Of a stretch of 64,000 nt of DNA, positions 1 through 9,528 are shown one piece after another (the first letter of the stretch is position 1; each line of letters opens with the position of its first letter). The DNA is from Gemmatimonadota bacterium (lineage in GTDB: Bacteria; Gemmatimonadota; Gemmatimonadetes; Longimicrobiales; Gaopeijiaceae): assembly GCA_030430625.1 (NCBI GenBank), contig JAUIKL010000001.1:62001-126000 (forward strand), written 5' to 3'. The notes beneath the pieces were generated by a model. That model was given only the letters and a program-made list of their open reading frames with translations, had not been told where the DNA came from and did no database searches. The position numbers were made by a program, and so were the translations under genes.

Positions 1-317
1 CCCGAAGCGTGGAGAGACGGCTTGTGCAGGGGCGCGGTCACGATGGCGTGCACCGATCCCTCCATGGCGTCGCCGACCGCACGCTCGATCGACTCGGCGG
101 CGAAGGCTCCCGAGAGCGCCTCGGCGCCGTGGCGCCACTCGTCCCGCGCGGCCTGCGCCAGTTCGGTCAGTTCGGTCGGGGTCAGCGGCCCGTCGGGGCC
201 GACCAACTCCACCTCGGCGCCGCGAATGTCCCGAAGAAACCGCTCTCGTGCCGCGATCGCGACTTCAGGCCCGATCCCGCGCGGGTCGCCGGGGGTACAA
301 ACGAGGCGGGGTGACAC
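1..317 (-). CDS. pdxA: 4-hydroxythreonine-4-phosphate dehydrogenase PdxA, N-terminal part
   Basis: Only the first ~105 codons are in the window; the gene runs off the left edge. The translated start contains TPGDPRGIGPEV, the glycine-rich opening motif of PdxA, and ends with AIVTAPLHKPSLHASG, matching the family's conserved IVT-P-HK segment. PdxA oxidises 4-phosphohydroxythreonine with NAD in the deoxyxylulose-phosphate-dependent pyridoxal phosphate pathway; pdxJ, the next enzyme, is at 59234. The start is a GTG directly abutting the TAG stop of surA with no gap, so translation is probably coupled. The order surA-pdxA is also found in many proteobacteria, which supports both calls. Confidence 0.9.
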   Translation of the reverse strand, partial: MSPRLVCTPGDPRGIGPEVAIAARERFLRDIRGAEVELVGPDGPLTPTELTELAQAARDEWRHGAEALSGAFAAESIERAVGDAMEGSVHAIVTAPLHKPSLHAS

Positions 318-1622
318 CTACATCCTGATGTCGATGTACGTCCTGGATCGGAGCTCCGCGAGGATCTCCTGAAACTGCTTTTCCTGCCGCAACTGCGACG
401 CGATCTGGGCCTTGAGGTCCTCGAACGTGTAGGCGCCCGCCTCGCGGACCTCCTCCACGTATACGAAGGCCACGCGCGGCTCACCGGTCGGCAACTGGTA
501 GTCGAACGGGCCCCGGTACTCTCCTGCACCCGTCGTGCGCAGGACGGCGTATGCGGGCGGCAGTTCACTGATCTGATCGAACGCGAAGGTCATCGAATCC
601 GGTGAAGCGGGGTCTCCGTGCTCCTCCCAGAGTTCGCGCATCGACGTCCCGTTCATGGCCTGCTGCTGGAGGTCTGCGGCCAACTCCCGGGTCCTCTCCA
701 CATCGATGTCGGTCTTCTCGGACGAGATGAGGATGTGCCGTGCCTGGCGCTCACCGGCACGGGATCGCTCGACCTTGATGATGTGGTACCCGAAGTCCGT
801 CTCGACGACGGGGGAGATCTCGCCGTCGACGAGGCGGAAGGCCGCGTCCTCGAAAGCGCGGACCATACGCCCGCGCCGGAACCAGCCGAGATCACCACCC
901 AGGGACGCGGTCCCCGGGTCGTCGGAGTAGATGCGAGCCAACTCCGCGAAGTCCTCACCGGCGTGCACGCGCTCGAGCAGAGCTTCGGCCTCGGTGCGGG
1001 CGCTGTCCTTGGCCGCCTGGCTGGCTTCGGGAACCAGCACGACCTGCCTGAAGGTCATGAGCTTGGGGCGCTGATCGAGCGAGCCTCGCGCTTCCTGGAA
1101 GCGCTCGAGCATCTCCTCCTCGCTCACGTCGACTTCCGGCGCGCTGGAGAGTCGCGACTGGAAGAAGAGCTGCTGGATCCGATCCGTACGCGCGTTCGTC
1201 CGAAGCATCTCACGATACTCGGACAGCGTCATCGCCTCTTGAGCGAGTGCCTGCTGGAGCGCCGTCTGGCCGCCGAACTCCGAGGCCAGCCGCTGGATCT
1301 GGTCGTTGACGTTCTCCTCGATGGCTGCGTCGTCCACCGACAACAGCGAATCGCGCGCTGCGGCCTGGAGGACCAGGAGTCGGTCCACGAACTGGTTCAC
1401 CACGTCCTCGAACACGCGCTCGTATCCGGGATCGTTCGGCGGCGGCACCGGCGCGCCCTGGAGCTGCATACGCTGCAACTCCTCGACGATTTGCGTGAAT
1501 ACGACGACCGAGTCCCCGACCACGGCGACCAGTCGCTCGACGACGTCGGGTTCCTGGATCTGCGCCGCGGCGGGGCGGGGTACCAGAAGGGCGGCGATCA
1601 GCAGCAGATAGCGAGTCTTCAT
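318..1622 (-). CDS. surA: SurA-like periplasmic peptidyl-prolyl isomerase/chaperone
   Basis: A 434-residue protein with a cleavable signal peptide ([20 protein letters not shown]). An N-terminal SurA-type chaperone region (about 25-185) contains [14 protein letters not shown] parvulin domain follows (about 190-295) with the family signatures [16 protein letters not shown] and FGYHIIKV. The C-terminal third opens with a parvulin-like ARHIL motif but looks degenerate. SurA escorts outer-membrane proteins through the periplasm. The ATG at 1622 is preferred because the signal peptide begins there; the frame extends 77 codons upstream in sequence that looks non-coding and overlaps the neighbouring gene only as a shadow. 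It follows another parvulin gene by 40 bases and precedes pdxA. Confidence 0.9.
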   Translation of the reverse strand: MKTRYLLLIAALLVPRPAAAQIQEPDVVERLVAVVGDSVVVFTQIVEELQRMQLQGAPVPPPNDPGYERVFEDVVNQFVDRLLVLQAAARDSLLSVDDAAIEENVNDQIQRLASEFGGQTALQQALAQEAMTLSEYREMLRTNARTDRIQQLFFQSRLSSAPEVDVSEEEMLERFQEARGSLDQRPKLMTFRQVVLVPEASQAAKDSARTEAEALLERVHAGEDFAELARIYSDDPGTASLGGDLGWFRRGRMVRAFEDAAFRLVDGEISPVVETDFGYHIIKVERSRAGERQARHILISSEKTDIDVERTRELAADLQQQAMNGTSMRELWEEHGDPASPDSMTFAFDQISELPPAYAVLRTTGAGEYRGPFDYQLPTGEPRVAFVYVEEVREAGAYTFEDLKAQIASQLRQEKQFQEILAELRSRTYIDIRM

Positions 1623-1662
1623 CAGGGTTCGTAACCCTCCAGCGGGTGGACGGTTCCGGGCG

Positions 1663-3093
1663 TCAACGGCCCGTAGTGTCGGCGGCGGCGATGGCCGAGT
1701 CGACCGTCTGCTCCATGGGTGAAAGGGCCCGATTGGCCCGGACGTTCGCGACCTCCAGGATCGCCTGTCCCACCCCGGCCTCGAAGACGGCGGTGGAGCG
1801 GCCCTCCCGGAGCTGGAAGCCGATGATGCCGAGGGTGAGAACAGAGGTCGCACCGTTCATGTTGTCGACGATCGCCTCCTCCGCGGCACGCGCCACCGCA
1901 ACCTCGAGGGCCTCGCCCGGCGCCCGATCCAGGTCGGTCAGACCGAGAACGCGGGTGGCCGCCACGAGCTGCCGGCGAGCTTCGTTCTCCAGGGCGGCGA
2001 TACTGTCTCCCGCGGGGCGCAGCCCCTCGCGCTCCGCGGCCGCGACCAGCAGATCCCGTCGAGCCAGGCTCTGGAGAAACTCCTCGGTCTGCTCGTCCGT
2101 GCCCTCTGCCACCTGGGCTCGGAGCTGCGGCGAACCGAGCTGGAGCGCCTCGCGGAGCCCACGGACCGTGACGCCCCCGGATCCCCACTCGATGACGTTT
2201 CGTCGCTCCGCGCGCCCGGCCAGTCGGGCTCCCGGTGTCCGGGCGACGTCCCGTACGATGTCGTAGGCGTCATCGACCACGACGGGGTTGGACGTCTCGA
2301 TGAGGGACGCGACGTAGGTCGACTCGGCCGCCTGGACCATCCGGGCCTGCTCCTGCCGCCTGAAGGAGAGCGCCACATCCTCGAAGGCCGGGACGCGCCG
2401 ATCGACGACCTCGATCAGGTGGAGTCCCATCGGCGTCGTGACGACGTCGCTCAGCTCCCCCGGCTGCAGCGCGAAGGCGGCCTCTTCGAAGGGAGCCACC
2501 ATCTGACCGCGCTGGAAGTAGCCGAGATCACCCCCGGAGGCCGCACTTCCGGGATCCTGGCTGAACTGGCGGGCGAGCGCCTCGAACGACGCACCGCCGA
2601 CGATCCGGTCGCGATAGGACGAGAGGAGGGCGCGCACGCTGTCGACCTGAGCCTGCGTGGCCTGCACGGGGGGCTGCAGCATCAGGTGCCGGGCCCGAAC
2701 CTCCGCCGACGGACTCGACGCCTCGTAGCGCTCCCGCAGTTCGACTTCCGTCACGAAGGTGTCGACCTGAATGACGGAGTCACGCAGTTGGAAGACCATC
2801 TGTTGACCGAGCTGCTGCATGACGATCGGGCCGAAGTCCAGCTCCGATAGGGTGGAGTCCACCGCGACCGCCTCGGCCAGCAGCACGTAGTCGATCCAGA
2901 GCTCGCCGAGGGAGGTCAGCACCGTCGCGTTCGAGGCCAGTCCCTCCTGATCGACGAGCAGGTCGACGGCGTCATCCACCGTCAGCGTGTAGTCTCCGGC
3001 CCGGGCGACCAGCCCAGTCTCGTCGACGTCGTCGGCACACGCCGACATCGTGACGGTGAGGGCCGCGAAGCCGAGGCTGAACAGTCTTTTCAT
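1663..3093 (-). CDS. Lipoprotein parvulin-type peptidyl-prolyl isomerase (PpiC/PrsA-like)
   Basis: A 476-residue protein. The N-terminus has a lipobox (LTVTMSAC, Cys near residue 19), so it is predicted to be lipid-anchored and periplasmic. A SurA_N-like helical region precedes a parvulin domain at about 130-245, seen from ARHLMLQPP through [16 protein letters not shown] to [11 protein letters not shown]. The long C-terminal part is mostly helical and has no motif I recognise. Likely role: folding of exported proteins, parallel to the SurA paralogue encoded 40 bases downstream. The ATG at 3093 is chosen because it gives a complete lipoprotein signal. It lies 34 bases downstream of mfd in the same operon. 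Confidence 0.85.
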   Translation of the reverse strand: MKRLFSLGFAALTVTMSACADDVDETGLVARAGDYTLTVDDAVDLLVDQEGLASNATVLTSLGELWIDYVLLAEAVAVDSTLSELDFGPIVMQQLGQQMVFQLRDSVIQVDTFVTEVELRERYEASSPSAEVRARHLMLQPPVQATQAQVDSVRALLSSYRDRIVGGASFEALARQFSQDPGSAASGGDLGYFQRGQMVAPFEEAAFALQPGELSDVVTTPMGLHLIEVVDRRVPAFEDVALSFRRQEQARMVQAAESTYVASLIETSNPVVVDDAYDIVRDVARTPGARLAGRAERRNVIEWGSGGVTVRGLREALQLGSPQLRAQVAEGTDEQTEEFLQSLARRDLLVAAAEREGLRPAGDSIAALENEARRQLVAATRVLGLTDLDRAPGEALEVAVARAAEEAIVDNMNGATSVLTLGIIGFQLREGRSTAVFEAGVGQAILEVANVRANRALSPMEQTVDSAIAAADTTGR

Positions 3094-3127
3094 GTGTGCT
3101 GGTCTCCGGACAGGCGTCGGGCAGGGC

Positions 3128-6100
3128 TCAGGCCGCGGATCGCTCGGCAGATCCGAGGGCGGAGAGCATGACGAGCACGATCTCCAGAACCGGGTCTGCA
3201 CCCTCCTGCTTGATCACGATCGACAGGGGCGCGTGCCGCACGACCTCCATCGATGCCTGACGTTGGGTAAAGATACGCTGAACCGCGTTCAACCTGGGAA
3301 CCGCCGACTCTCTGAAGGTCAGACGCGCGGAGTCGGTGCGAACGATGGCTCGCTCGAGTCCGACTTCCTTGCCGAGGATGCGGACGGCCGATCCGGTGAG
3401 GAGACGGTCCACCTCCGGGGGAAGTGCGCCGAAGCGGTCCGTGAGCTCCTCGCGGAAGCGATCGACCTCGGTCCTCGTGCCGGCCTTCGAGAGGCGGCGG
3501 TAGAGGTGGAGCTTCTGACTGGAGTCCGCCACGTAGTCGTCGGGGAGGTACGCGGGCCCCGCCAGCGAGACATCGGGTTCCGGCCACTCCTCGATCTCTC
3601 CGCCCTTTTCGATCCGTTCGACGGTTTTGCGGAGCAGCCGCATGTAGGCGTCGAGTCCCACCTGGGAAGCGAAGCCGGACTGGTCGGCGCCGAGCAGATT
3701 GCCCGCGCCGCGGAGCTCGAGGTCGCGGAGCGCCACCGAGTAGCCGCTGCCCAGTTCGGTGTAGTGCTCGAGGACTCGGAGTCGCCGCTCCGCCTCCTCA
3801 GCGACTCCGTCCGGTACCAGGAGGTAGCAGTACGCCCGGCGATCCGATCGGCCGACGCGCCCGCGGATCTGGTACAGCTGGGAGAGGCCGAAGCGGTCGG
3901 CGCGGTCGACGATGAGTGTGTTGGCGTTCGGAACGTCGAGCCCGTTCTCGATGATCGACGAGCAGACGAGCACGTCGATCTCCCCGTCGACGAACGCGGT
4001 CATGACCTCGTCGAGCTCCCCGCCGTTCATCTGCCCGTGGGCCACCCCGATCTTGGCGTCCGGAGCGAGGGTCTGAATCTCCTCCGCGATCGTGTAGATC
4101 GTGTCGATCCGGTTGTGGAGAACGAATGCCTGGCCGCCCCGGTCGAGCTCGCGGTGGAGCGCTTCCTGGATCAGCTGGTCCGTCCAGGGAAGGACGTGGG
4201 TGAAGATCGGCATCCGGTCCCGCGGAGGGGTGCGGATGAGCGAGAGATCCCGGATTCCCGAGAGGGACAGATAGAGCGTTCTCGGGATCGGTGTGGCGCT
4301 CAGCGTGAGGACGTCGAGGGTGGCCCGAAGCTGCTTCAGGCGCTCCTTGTGCTTCACGCCGAAGCGCTGCTCCTCGTCCACGATGAGGAGGCCGAGGTCG
4401 CGGAAGACGACATCCTCGGAGAGGAGGCGGTGCGTTCCGACCACGATGTCGGTCTCACCGGCCGCCACGGAGGCCAGCAGCGCCCGCTGCTCCTTGGGCG
4501 TCCTGAAGCGGCTCAGGCTTCCGACCCGGACGGGGTAGTCGGCCAGTCGCTCCTGGAAGGTGTGTCGATGCTGCTCGGCCAGAATCGTGGTCGGGGCGAG
4601 GACCGCGACCTGCTTGCCGTCCTGAACCGCCTTGAAGGCCGCGCGAATCGCGACTTCCGTCTTGCCGTAGCCGACGTCCCCGCACACCAGCCGGTCCATC
4701 GGCCGGCTCGCCTCCATGTCGCGCTTCACGTCTTCGGCGGCCTGGCGCTGGTCCGGCGTGTCGTCGTAGAGGAACGAAGACTCCATCTCCATCTGCCAAC
4801 GGGTGTCCGCGGAGAAGGCGAAGCCCTCGGCCGCCTGACGTCGCGCGTACAACTCGAGGAGCTCGGCCGTCATGTCCTCGATGATCCGTTCGGTCTTCGA
4901 GCGGAGGTTCTTCCACCGTTTGCCGCCGATACGGTGCAGGGCGCGCGGCCTCGCGTCGTCCGACTCGCCGACCCATCGCTCGATCAGGTCGAGCTTGGTC
5001 ACGGGTACGCGGAGGAGGTCGCCTCCGGCGTACTCGATCACGAGGACTTCGAGCTCCTGGGAGCCGATCGTGATGTGCTCGAGACCCTTGAACCGGCCCA
5101 CGCCGTGGTCCATGTGGACGACGAACGCGCCCGGGGTCAGCTGGGAGAGGCTCTCCAGCGCGACCGAGCCGCGGAATCGCCGGCTGCGGCGCACCCGGCG
5201 CGGTCGGCGGAAGATCTCGTGGTCGTTCAGGACGCGCAGGGGCGGACTCGTGCACGACAGCTCGAAGCCTCCTGCCAGAGCGCCCAGTCCGAGCCGGGTG
5301 CCCGGCGGTAGACGGCGACCCCCGCCGAGGATCTCCTCGAGCCGCTGCAACTGTCCCTGGTTGTCACAGAGGAGGAGGGTTTCCCTCCCTTCCTCGGCTC
5401 CGCGCTGGAGGTACGCTTCGAGCACGGCCATGTCCCGGGCGATCGTCGGGGGTGGTTCGGCCTCCACGGCCGGCGACACCGCCGGGTCTTCCACGACGTG
5501 GACGCGCGCCAGCCCCCCCATGCGCTCCACCACGTCGTCCGGCGCGAGAAAGAGGTCGCCGGGCAGCGGGGGCTCGGCGCCGGAGTGTACGAGGTTGTCG
5601 TACAGGGTCCGGACCCGTTCCCAGGTCCGAGTCAGTTCGCCCCTCAACCCCCAGTCGCCGATGCGAACCACGACGGCATCGCTCGGCAACAGTTCGAGGA
5701 GCGAGCGAGCGACCTGCTCGCCCTCGTCCCCGGACGCGGCGCGGAAGTCGACGGGGAGGACGTGGGTCTCCGGGACCTCGGAGGTCGAGCGCTGGTCGAG
5801 GATGTCGAAGGTCCGGATAGAGACGATCTCGTCGTCCCAGAACTCGATCCGCACCGGGTCTCCGGCCGAGACCGAGAATACGTCGAGGATCCCACCACGT
5901 ACGGCGAACTGTCCGACCTCCTCGACGTTCACGACGCGCTCGAATCCGCGCTCCTCGAGCAGCTCGGGAAGGTCGGCGAAGGGGACCGTGTCCCCCACCG
6001 CCAGTGTCGTGCGCAGGTCCGCCAGGCGAGCCGGAATCGGAGCGCGCTCCTGGAGGGCTCGCGGGGTAGAGACGAGGATCTTCGCCTCGCCGCGGAAGAG

Positions 6101-6442
6101 GGCCTCCACGGCCTCCACCCTCAGTCCACCGATCTCGATATGGACCTCGGACTCCTCGTAGGGGAGGGCCTCTTTCTGAGGGTAGAGGTGTGTGACCCTG
6201 TCGTCGTCCAGGAGCGTCTCGAGGTCCGTTTCGACGGCGATGGCGTCGCGGGGGCTCTCGACGAGGGCCACGAGAACGCGATCGGGCGCCGCGTCGTGGA
6301 GCGCGGCCAAGACGGCCGCGGGGAGCGAACCCACCGCACCGCCGAGTTCACGACTCTCCCCAGGGCCCGGTAGGTCGGTGGCGAGCGAGCGGACGGCGCG
6401 CGATGCGGCTACAGCACGGACGACGACGTTACTCGACTTCAT
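3128..6442 (-). CDS. mfd: Transcription-repair coupling factor Mfd
   Basis: A 1104-residue superfamily 2 translocase, slightly shorter than the E. coli protein (about 1150). It displaces stalled RNA polymerase and recruits nucleotide excision repair. Visible in order: a UvrB-homology region in the first ~350 residues (SPRDAIAVETDLETLL, PYEESEVHIEIGGLRVEAVE); an RNA polymerase-interacting CarD-like domain near 430-500 (GAFVVHMDHGVGRFKGLE, LRVPVTKLDLI); then the helicase motor with Walker A GDVGYGKTEVA, DEEQRFG box, TATPIPRTLYLS and QIRGRVGRS; and a C-terminal TRCF domain. The start may be ATG (6442) or the GTG one codon earlier; both overlap the end of the BatA-like gene. Confidence 0.96.
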   Translation of the reverse strand: MKSSNVVVRAVAASRAVRSLATDLPGPGESRELGGAVGSLPAAVLAALHDAAPDRVLVALVESPRDAIAVETDLETLLDDDRVTHLYPQKEALPYEESEVHIEIGGLRVEAVEALFRGEAKILVSTPRALQERAPIPARLADLRTTLAVGDTVPFADLPELLEERGFERVVNVEEVGQFAVRGGILDVFSVSAGDPVRIEFWDDEIVSIRTFDILDQRSTSEVPETHVLPVDFRAASGDEGEQVARSLLELLPSDAVVVRIGDWGLRGELTRTWERVRTLYDNLVHSGAEPPLPGDLFLAPDDVVERMGGLARVHVVEDPAVSPAVEAEPPPTIARDMAVLEAYLQRGAEEGRETLLLCDNQGQLQRLEEILGGGRRLPPGTRLGLGALAGGFELSCTSPPLRVLNDHEIFRRPRRVRRSRRFRGSVALESLSQLTPGAFVVHMDHGVGRFKGLEHITIGSQELEVLVIEYAGGDLLRVPVTKLDLIERWVGESDDARPRALHRIGGKRWKNLRSKTERIIEDMTAELLELYARRQAAEGFAFSADTRWQMEMESSFLYDDTPDQRQAAEDVKRDMEASRPMDRLVCGDVGYGKTEVAIRAAFKAVQDGKQVAVLAPTTILAEQHRHTFQERLADYPVRVGSLSRFRTPKEQRALLASVAAGETDIVVGTHRLLSEDVVFRDLGLLIVDEEQRFGVKHKERLKQLRATLDVLTLSATPIPRTLYLSLSGIRDLSLIRTPPRDRMPIFTHVLPWTDQLIQEALHRELDRGGQAFVLHNRIDTIYTIAEEIQTLAPDAKIGVAHGQMNGGELDEVMTAFVDGEIDVLVCSSIIENGLDVPNANTLIVDRADRFGLSQLYQIRGRVGRSDRRAYCYLLVPDGVAEEAERRLRVLEHYTELGSGYSVALRDLELRGAGNLLGADQSGFASQVGLDAYMRLLRKTVERIEKGGEIEEWPEPDVSLAGPAYLPDDYVADSSQKLHLYRRLSKAGTRTEVDRFREELTDRFGALPPEVDRLLTGSAVRILGKEVGLERAIVRTDSARLTFRESAVPRLNAVQRIFTQRQASMEVVRHAPLSIVIKQEGADPVLEIVLVMLSALGSAERSAA

Positions 6443-8360
6443 CACCCTTTCGGCGGAACGGGCCCCGGTCTCCCGAGGTGGCCATCATCGTCTCGGCGAG
6501 CATCAAGCCGAAGACGGCCAGGAGGAAGGGCCACCAGAGCTCGGGGCCCTGGCGGGCTCGGAAGGTCGATCGCGGCCAAGCCGCGGCGCGTCCGACAGCG
6601 GTGACATCGGAGCCCAGAAGGGCCCCGTAGGCATCCGACTCGATCGGCGCGAGGGCGGACTCCTCCGTGGGCGGGTTCACGGCGAGGACCGAGACCACCG
6701 AGTCCCCGGAGGTGAAGGTGTAGTGACCCGCCTCTCCGGTGCCTCGGACCATCCGCGTCCCGTCGATCTCGATCTCCGCACCCCCGGGGAAGCGGACGTG
6801 GGAGGCGGCTGACGGGGCGGAGAGATGGCTTCCGGCCGTCCACCGGACATCACCCCCTCCGGCACCGGCCCACTCGTTCGCCACCCAGTCGACGAACCTC
6901 AGCATTCCGGTGGAGACGGGTAGCGTCGTTCCCGTCGCGTCGAGGGGGGACGCCAGAACCAGGTACCGGTGGCCGGCGGCGTCCGTCCCTTCGACGAGCC
7001 ACGGTTCACCCCCGGCCTCGGCAAGACTCCGCGTCTGTCCGCTCGCTCGGTCCTCGATGGTCAGACGGAAGGGGGCGCGGACCTCGACGCCGCTGAGTGG
7101 GGCGGGCAACCGCAGGCCCTCGAGAGGCACACTGCCGGCTCCGAGTGCGGGAGCCACACTCCACGGGACCCCACTCTCCCCGAGGCGACGGTTCAGTGCG
7201 GGGAGGAGGGTGGCATCGGAGGGGGGAAGGACGACGACGGCGGCGGTGGTGGGTGCGTCGGACATCGAGGTCGCGCCGTCTGCGATGACGACGTCGGCCG
7301 AGGCCAGAGGGCCGCGCACGATCCGGCCCGCTTCCTCCAGAACCGTGAGGGCCTCCCGCACGAAGAGTCCCGGGTCACCGGCCACGGCGACGGTCGGCGC
7401 GGTCCGTGACCGGTAGGCGAAGAAGCGCCGGTCGTCCGCCCGCAGCGCGTCGGGGTCGGCGTCCACGTATCCCTGAACCCAACCCGTTCCGGTCGGGGGC
7501 AGGGCGATGGTCGTCTGGGCGCCGGCCGGCAGCGTGGCCGCCCCGCGGATCCGCTCGTTGACGACCAGACGAAGCGGGACATGTGTCGTGTCGGCGGCGT
7601 CGTCGGCCTCGAGCGCCGCGACCGTGACGTCGGTGCGTTGGCCCTCCAGGGGAGGGAGCCCCCCGCCCACCACGACGTCCGAGAGGGCCCGGTTGGGCGC
7701 TCCGGTGGCATGTCCCTCCCACACGATCACGGGGATCGAGTCGGCAGGTGCGGTCGTGCCCGTCGTGAAGGCGGTGGCCTGGAGGTCGGAGAGGAGGTGG
7801 ATCTCCCTGTGCTCCAGATCGGAGGTCCCGAGGAGTCGAGAAGCGCGTACCAGGGCGTCGGTCAGGTCTCCCCGGGCAGCACTCGCCTCGACGGCGTCGA
7901 TCGCTCGGCGAGCGTCGGCGGGACCACCGGGGATCGCGGGCAGCCATGGCTCCCCGGCGCGTAGGACCCAGAAGCGGTCGTCGTCGTTCGCGTCTTCGAG
8001 GGCCGACAGCGCCAGCGCCTTCAACTCGTCGAGGACGCGCACCTCCCCGACCACCAGGCCACTGCTCAGCGAGTTGTCGATGATGATGACCGCGGCGGTC
8101 GGCGGGTGCGACGCACCGCGCCCCCCGAAGAAGAGCCGCCCGCCGGCGCCGACGACGAGGGCCAGCGCCAGGACCCGCGCGATCATGAGAAGGATCTGCC
8201 GGAGACGGATCTGACGCGCGTGCTCGCGTTCGGTGCGCTCCAGGTATCGGAGCGCGGGGAAGGAGAGACGGCGCGCCTGGTGGCGGTGGAAGAGGTGCAG
8301 GTAGATCGGCACCGCGATCGACAGGCCAGCCAGCAGGAAGAGGGGGTTCAGCGCGCCCAT
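6429..8360 (-). CDS. BatA-domain protein with divergent von Willebrand factor A region
   Basis: A 643-residue membrane protein. The first 80 residues form the BatA-type N-terminus (MGALNPLFLLAGLSIAVPIY, then LPALRYL-like text and a second hydrophobic helix). A vWA-like region starts near 90 with IIIDNSLSSG, which keeps the D-x-S-x-S metal site. A long extracytoplasmic segment with beta-rich repeats follows, and a last membrane helix (WPFLLAVFGLMLAETMMA) precedes a charged tail. Such proteins usually sit with MoxR and DUF58 genes and are linked to envelope or complex assembly, though the exact role is unknown. It lies 16 bases after the DUF58 gene and overlaps mfd by about 14 bases. Confidence 0.82.
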   Translation of the reverse strand: MGALNPLFLLAGLSIAVPIYLHLFHRHQARRLSFPALRYLERTEREHARQIRLRQILLMIARVLALALVVGAGGRLFFGGRGASHPPTAAVIIIDNSLSSGLVVGEVRVLDELKALALSALEDANDDDRFWVLRAGEPWLPAIPGGPADARRAIDAVEASAARGDLTDALVRASRLLGTSDLEHREIHLLSDLQATAFTTGTTAPADSIPVIVWEGHATGAPNRALSDVVVGGGLPPLEGQRTDVTVAALEADDAADTTHVPLRLVVNERIRGAATLPAGAQTTIALPPTGTGWVQGYVDADPDALRADDRRFFAYRSRTAPTVAVAGDPGLFVREALTVLEEAGRIVRGPLASADVVIADGATSMSDAPTTAAVVVLPPSDATLLPALNRRLGESGVPWSVAPALGAGSVPLEGLRLPAPLSGVEVRAPFRLTIEDRASGQTRSLAEAGGEPWLVEGTDAAGHRYLVLASPLDATGTTLPVSTGMLRFVDWVANEWAGAGGGDVRWTAGSHLSAPSAASHVRFPGGAEIEIDGTRMVRGTGEAGHYTFTSGDSVVSVLAVNPPTEESALAPIESDAYGALLGSDVTAVGRAAAWPRSTFRARQGPELWWPFLLAVFGLMLAETMMATSGDRGPFRRKGDEVE

Positions 8361-8376
8361 GATCGTTCGACCGGCC

Positions 8377-9294
8377 TCAGCCGAGCCTCTCCCGCTTCCT
8401 CAGGTAGGCGCGCAACGCCAGCGACAGCGGGGCGTCGGTGTCGACGACCTCGTACTCGATCCCGTGCGGCCTGAGATCGCGGCGCCACTCCTGGAGCGCC
8501 TCGCGCACCGCCTCCCGGTACTCCTCCCGGATGTCCGCGACGCTCACCAGGAGTTCGGATTCGCTCTCCGGATCGAAGAAGCGGGCCTCCGACGCGGCTG
8601 GCAGCTCCCGCTCCCCGGGATCGATCAGGTGGAGGACGAGGACTTCGTGCCCCCGGTGGCGAAGGTATTTCAAGGCCGTGAGGGTCTCGTCCCGGGCCAC
8701 GAGCAGGTCCGACACCAGGACGACCAGGCCCCGCCGCCGCAGACGGATCGCCAGCTCGCGCAGGGCTGTTTCGGCCGACGTGCCACCACCCGATGACAGG
8801 GCGTTCAGCCGTCGGGTCAGTTCGTGCCAGTGCCTCCGACCGCCCTTGGCGTCCAGCCGGTCCACGATCTCGTGGTGGAAGGCCGCCATCCCCACGGCAT
8901 CTCCCTGCCGCGCCAGGACCAGGCCGAGGGCCGCACTGAGGTGCTGCGCGTACCAGAGCTTGGACGGCTGTGTCCCCGGGTTCGAACTCCACGCCATCGA
9001 TTCGCTGACGTCGACGAGCAGATAGGCGCGGAGGTTCGTCTCCTCCTCGAACTGCTTCACGTAGTAGCGGTCGGACCGCCCGTACATGCGCCAGTCGATG
9101 TACCGCAGGTCGTCGCCGGGCTGATAGGCACGGAGTTCGGCGTACTCCGCCGAGAAGCCGCGGTGGGGCGATCGGTGCAGCCCCATGATGAACCCTTCCA
9201 CGACTTCGCGCGCGATGAACTCGATACCGCCGAGCTGCGCGAGGGCAGCCGGGTCGAGGAGATCGGCGCGGGGGCGTGTGGATGGCGTATTCAT
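8377..9294 (-). CDS. DUF58 domain-containing protein
   Basis: A 305-residue soluble protein. The segment HRSPHRGFSAEYAELRAYQP followed by DDLRYIDWRMYGRSD is the DUF58 signature (G-x-G-x-E-F--R-Y-x-GD--R-IDW). Downstream is a vWA-like fold with LVDVSESMAW as the metal-binding strand. DUF58 proteins normally pair with MoxR AAA ATPases and BatA-type proteins; BatA is next, but no moxR is in the window and the region immediately upstream is a divergent promoter. The ATG at 9294 is preferred over an upstream in-frame start because a near-consensus promoter at 9306-9334 would put the transcript start a few bases before it. It opens the operon running through mfd to pdxA. Confidence 0.87.
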   Translation of the reverse strand: MNTPSTRPRADLLDPAALAQLGGIEFIAREVVEGFIMGLHRSPHRGFSAEYAELRAYQPGDDLRYIDWRMYGRSDRYYVKQFEEETNLRAYLLVDVSESMAWSSNPGTQPSKLWYAQHLSAALGLVLARQGDAVGMAAFHHEIVDRLDAKGGRRHWHELTRRLNALSSGGGTSAETALRELAIRLRRRGLVVLVSDLLVARDETLTALKYLRHRGHEVLVLHLIDPGERELPAASEARFFDPESESELLVSVADIREEYREAVREALQEWRRDLRPHGIEYEVVDTDAPLSLALRAYLRKRERLG

Positions 9295-9305
9295 CGGAGC
9301 CCGGT

Positions 9306-9334
9306 AAGCTACCGGGGCCGCCACGAGCCCTCAA
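9306..9334 (-). promoter_or_regulatory. Promoter of the DUF58-BatA-mfd-surA-pdxA operon
   Basis: Read on the minus strand: TTGAGG (9329-9334), 17 bases, TAGCTT (9306-9311). The start codon at 9294 begins about 11 bases past the -10, so the leader would be only about 5 bases: a nearly leaderless mRNA. The same -10 hexamer and spacing recur at 22296 and 63963. Confidence 0.6.
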
Positions 9335-9528
9335 CGGCAAGAGTGCTCGAAGGCACACCACCGCCACCGTCCTCTTCCGACCCGACACCCTGTCCTTCCG
9401 GGCGGACACCGTCACACGCTGCGTCCCGCACGGATGCCGGAACCGAGCGTTCCGCCGGGCCGCCGATGGATTGGCACGACCGTTGCTCATTTGCGGGGTG
9501 TGCGCACGGAGACACGGAGACGCGGACG

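Noticed and set aside
3050-5311. A 753-codon plus-strand open frame across mfd
   Set aside because: It is antisense to the helicase domain of mfd, and the product shows no motif.
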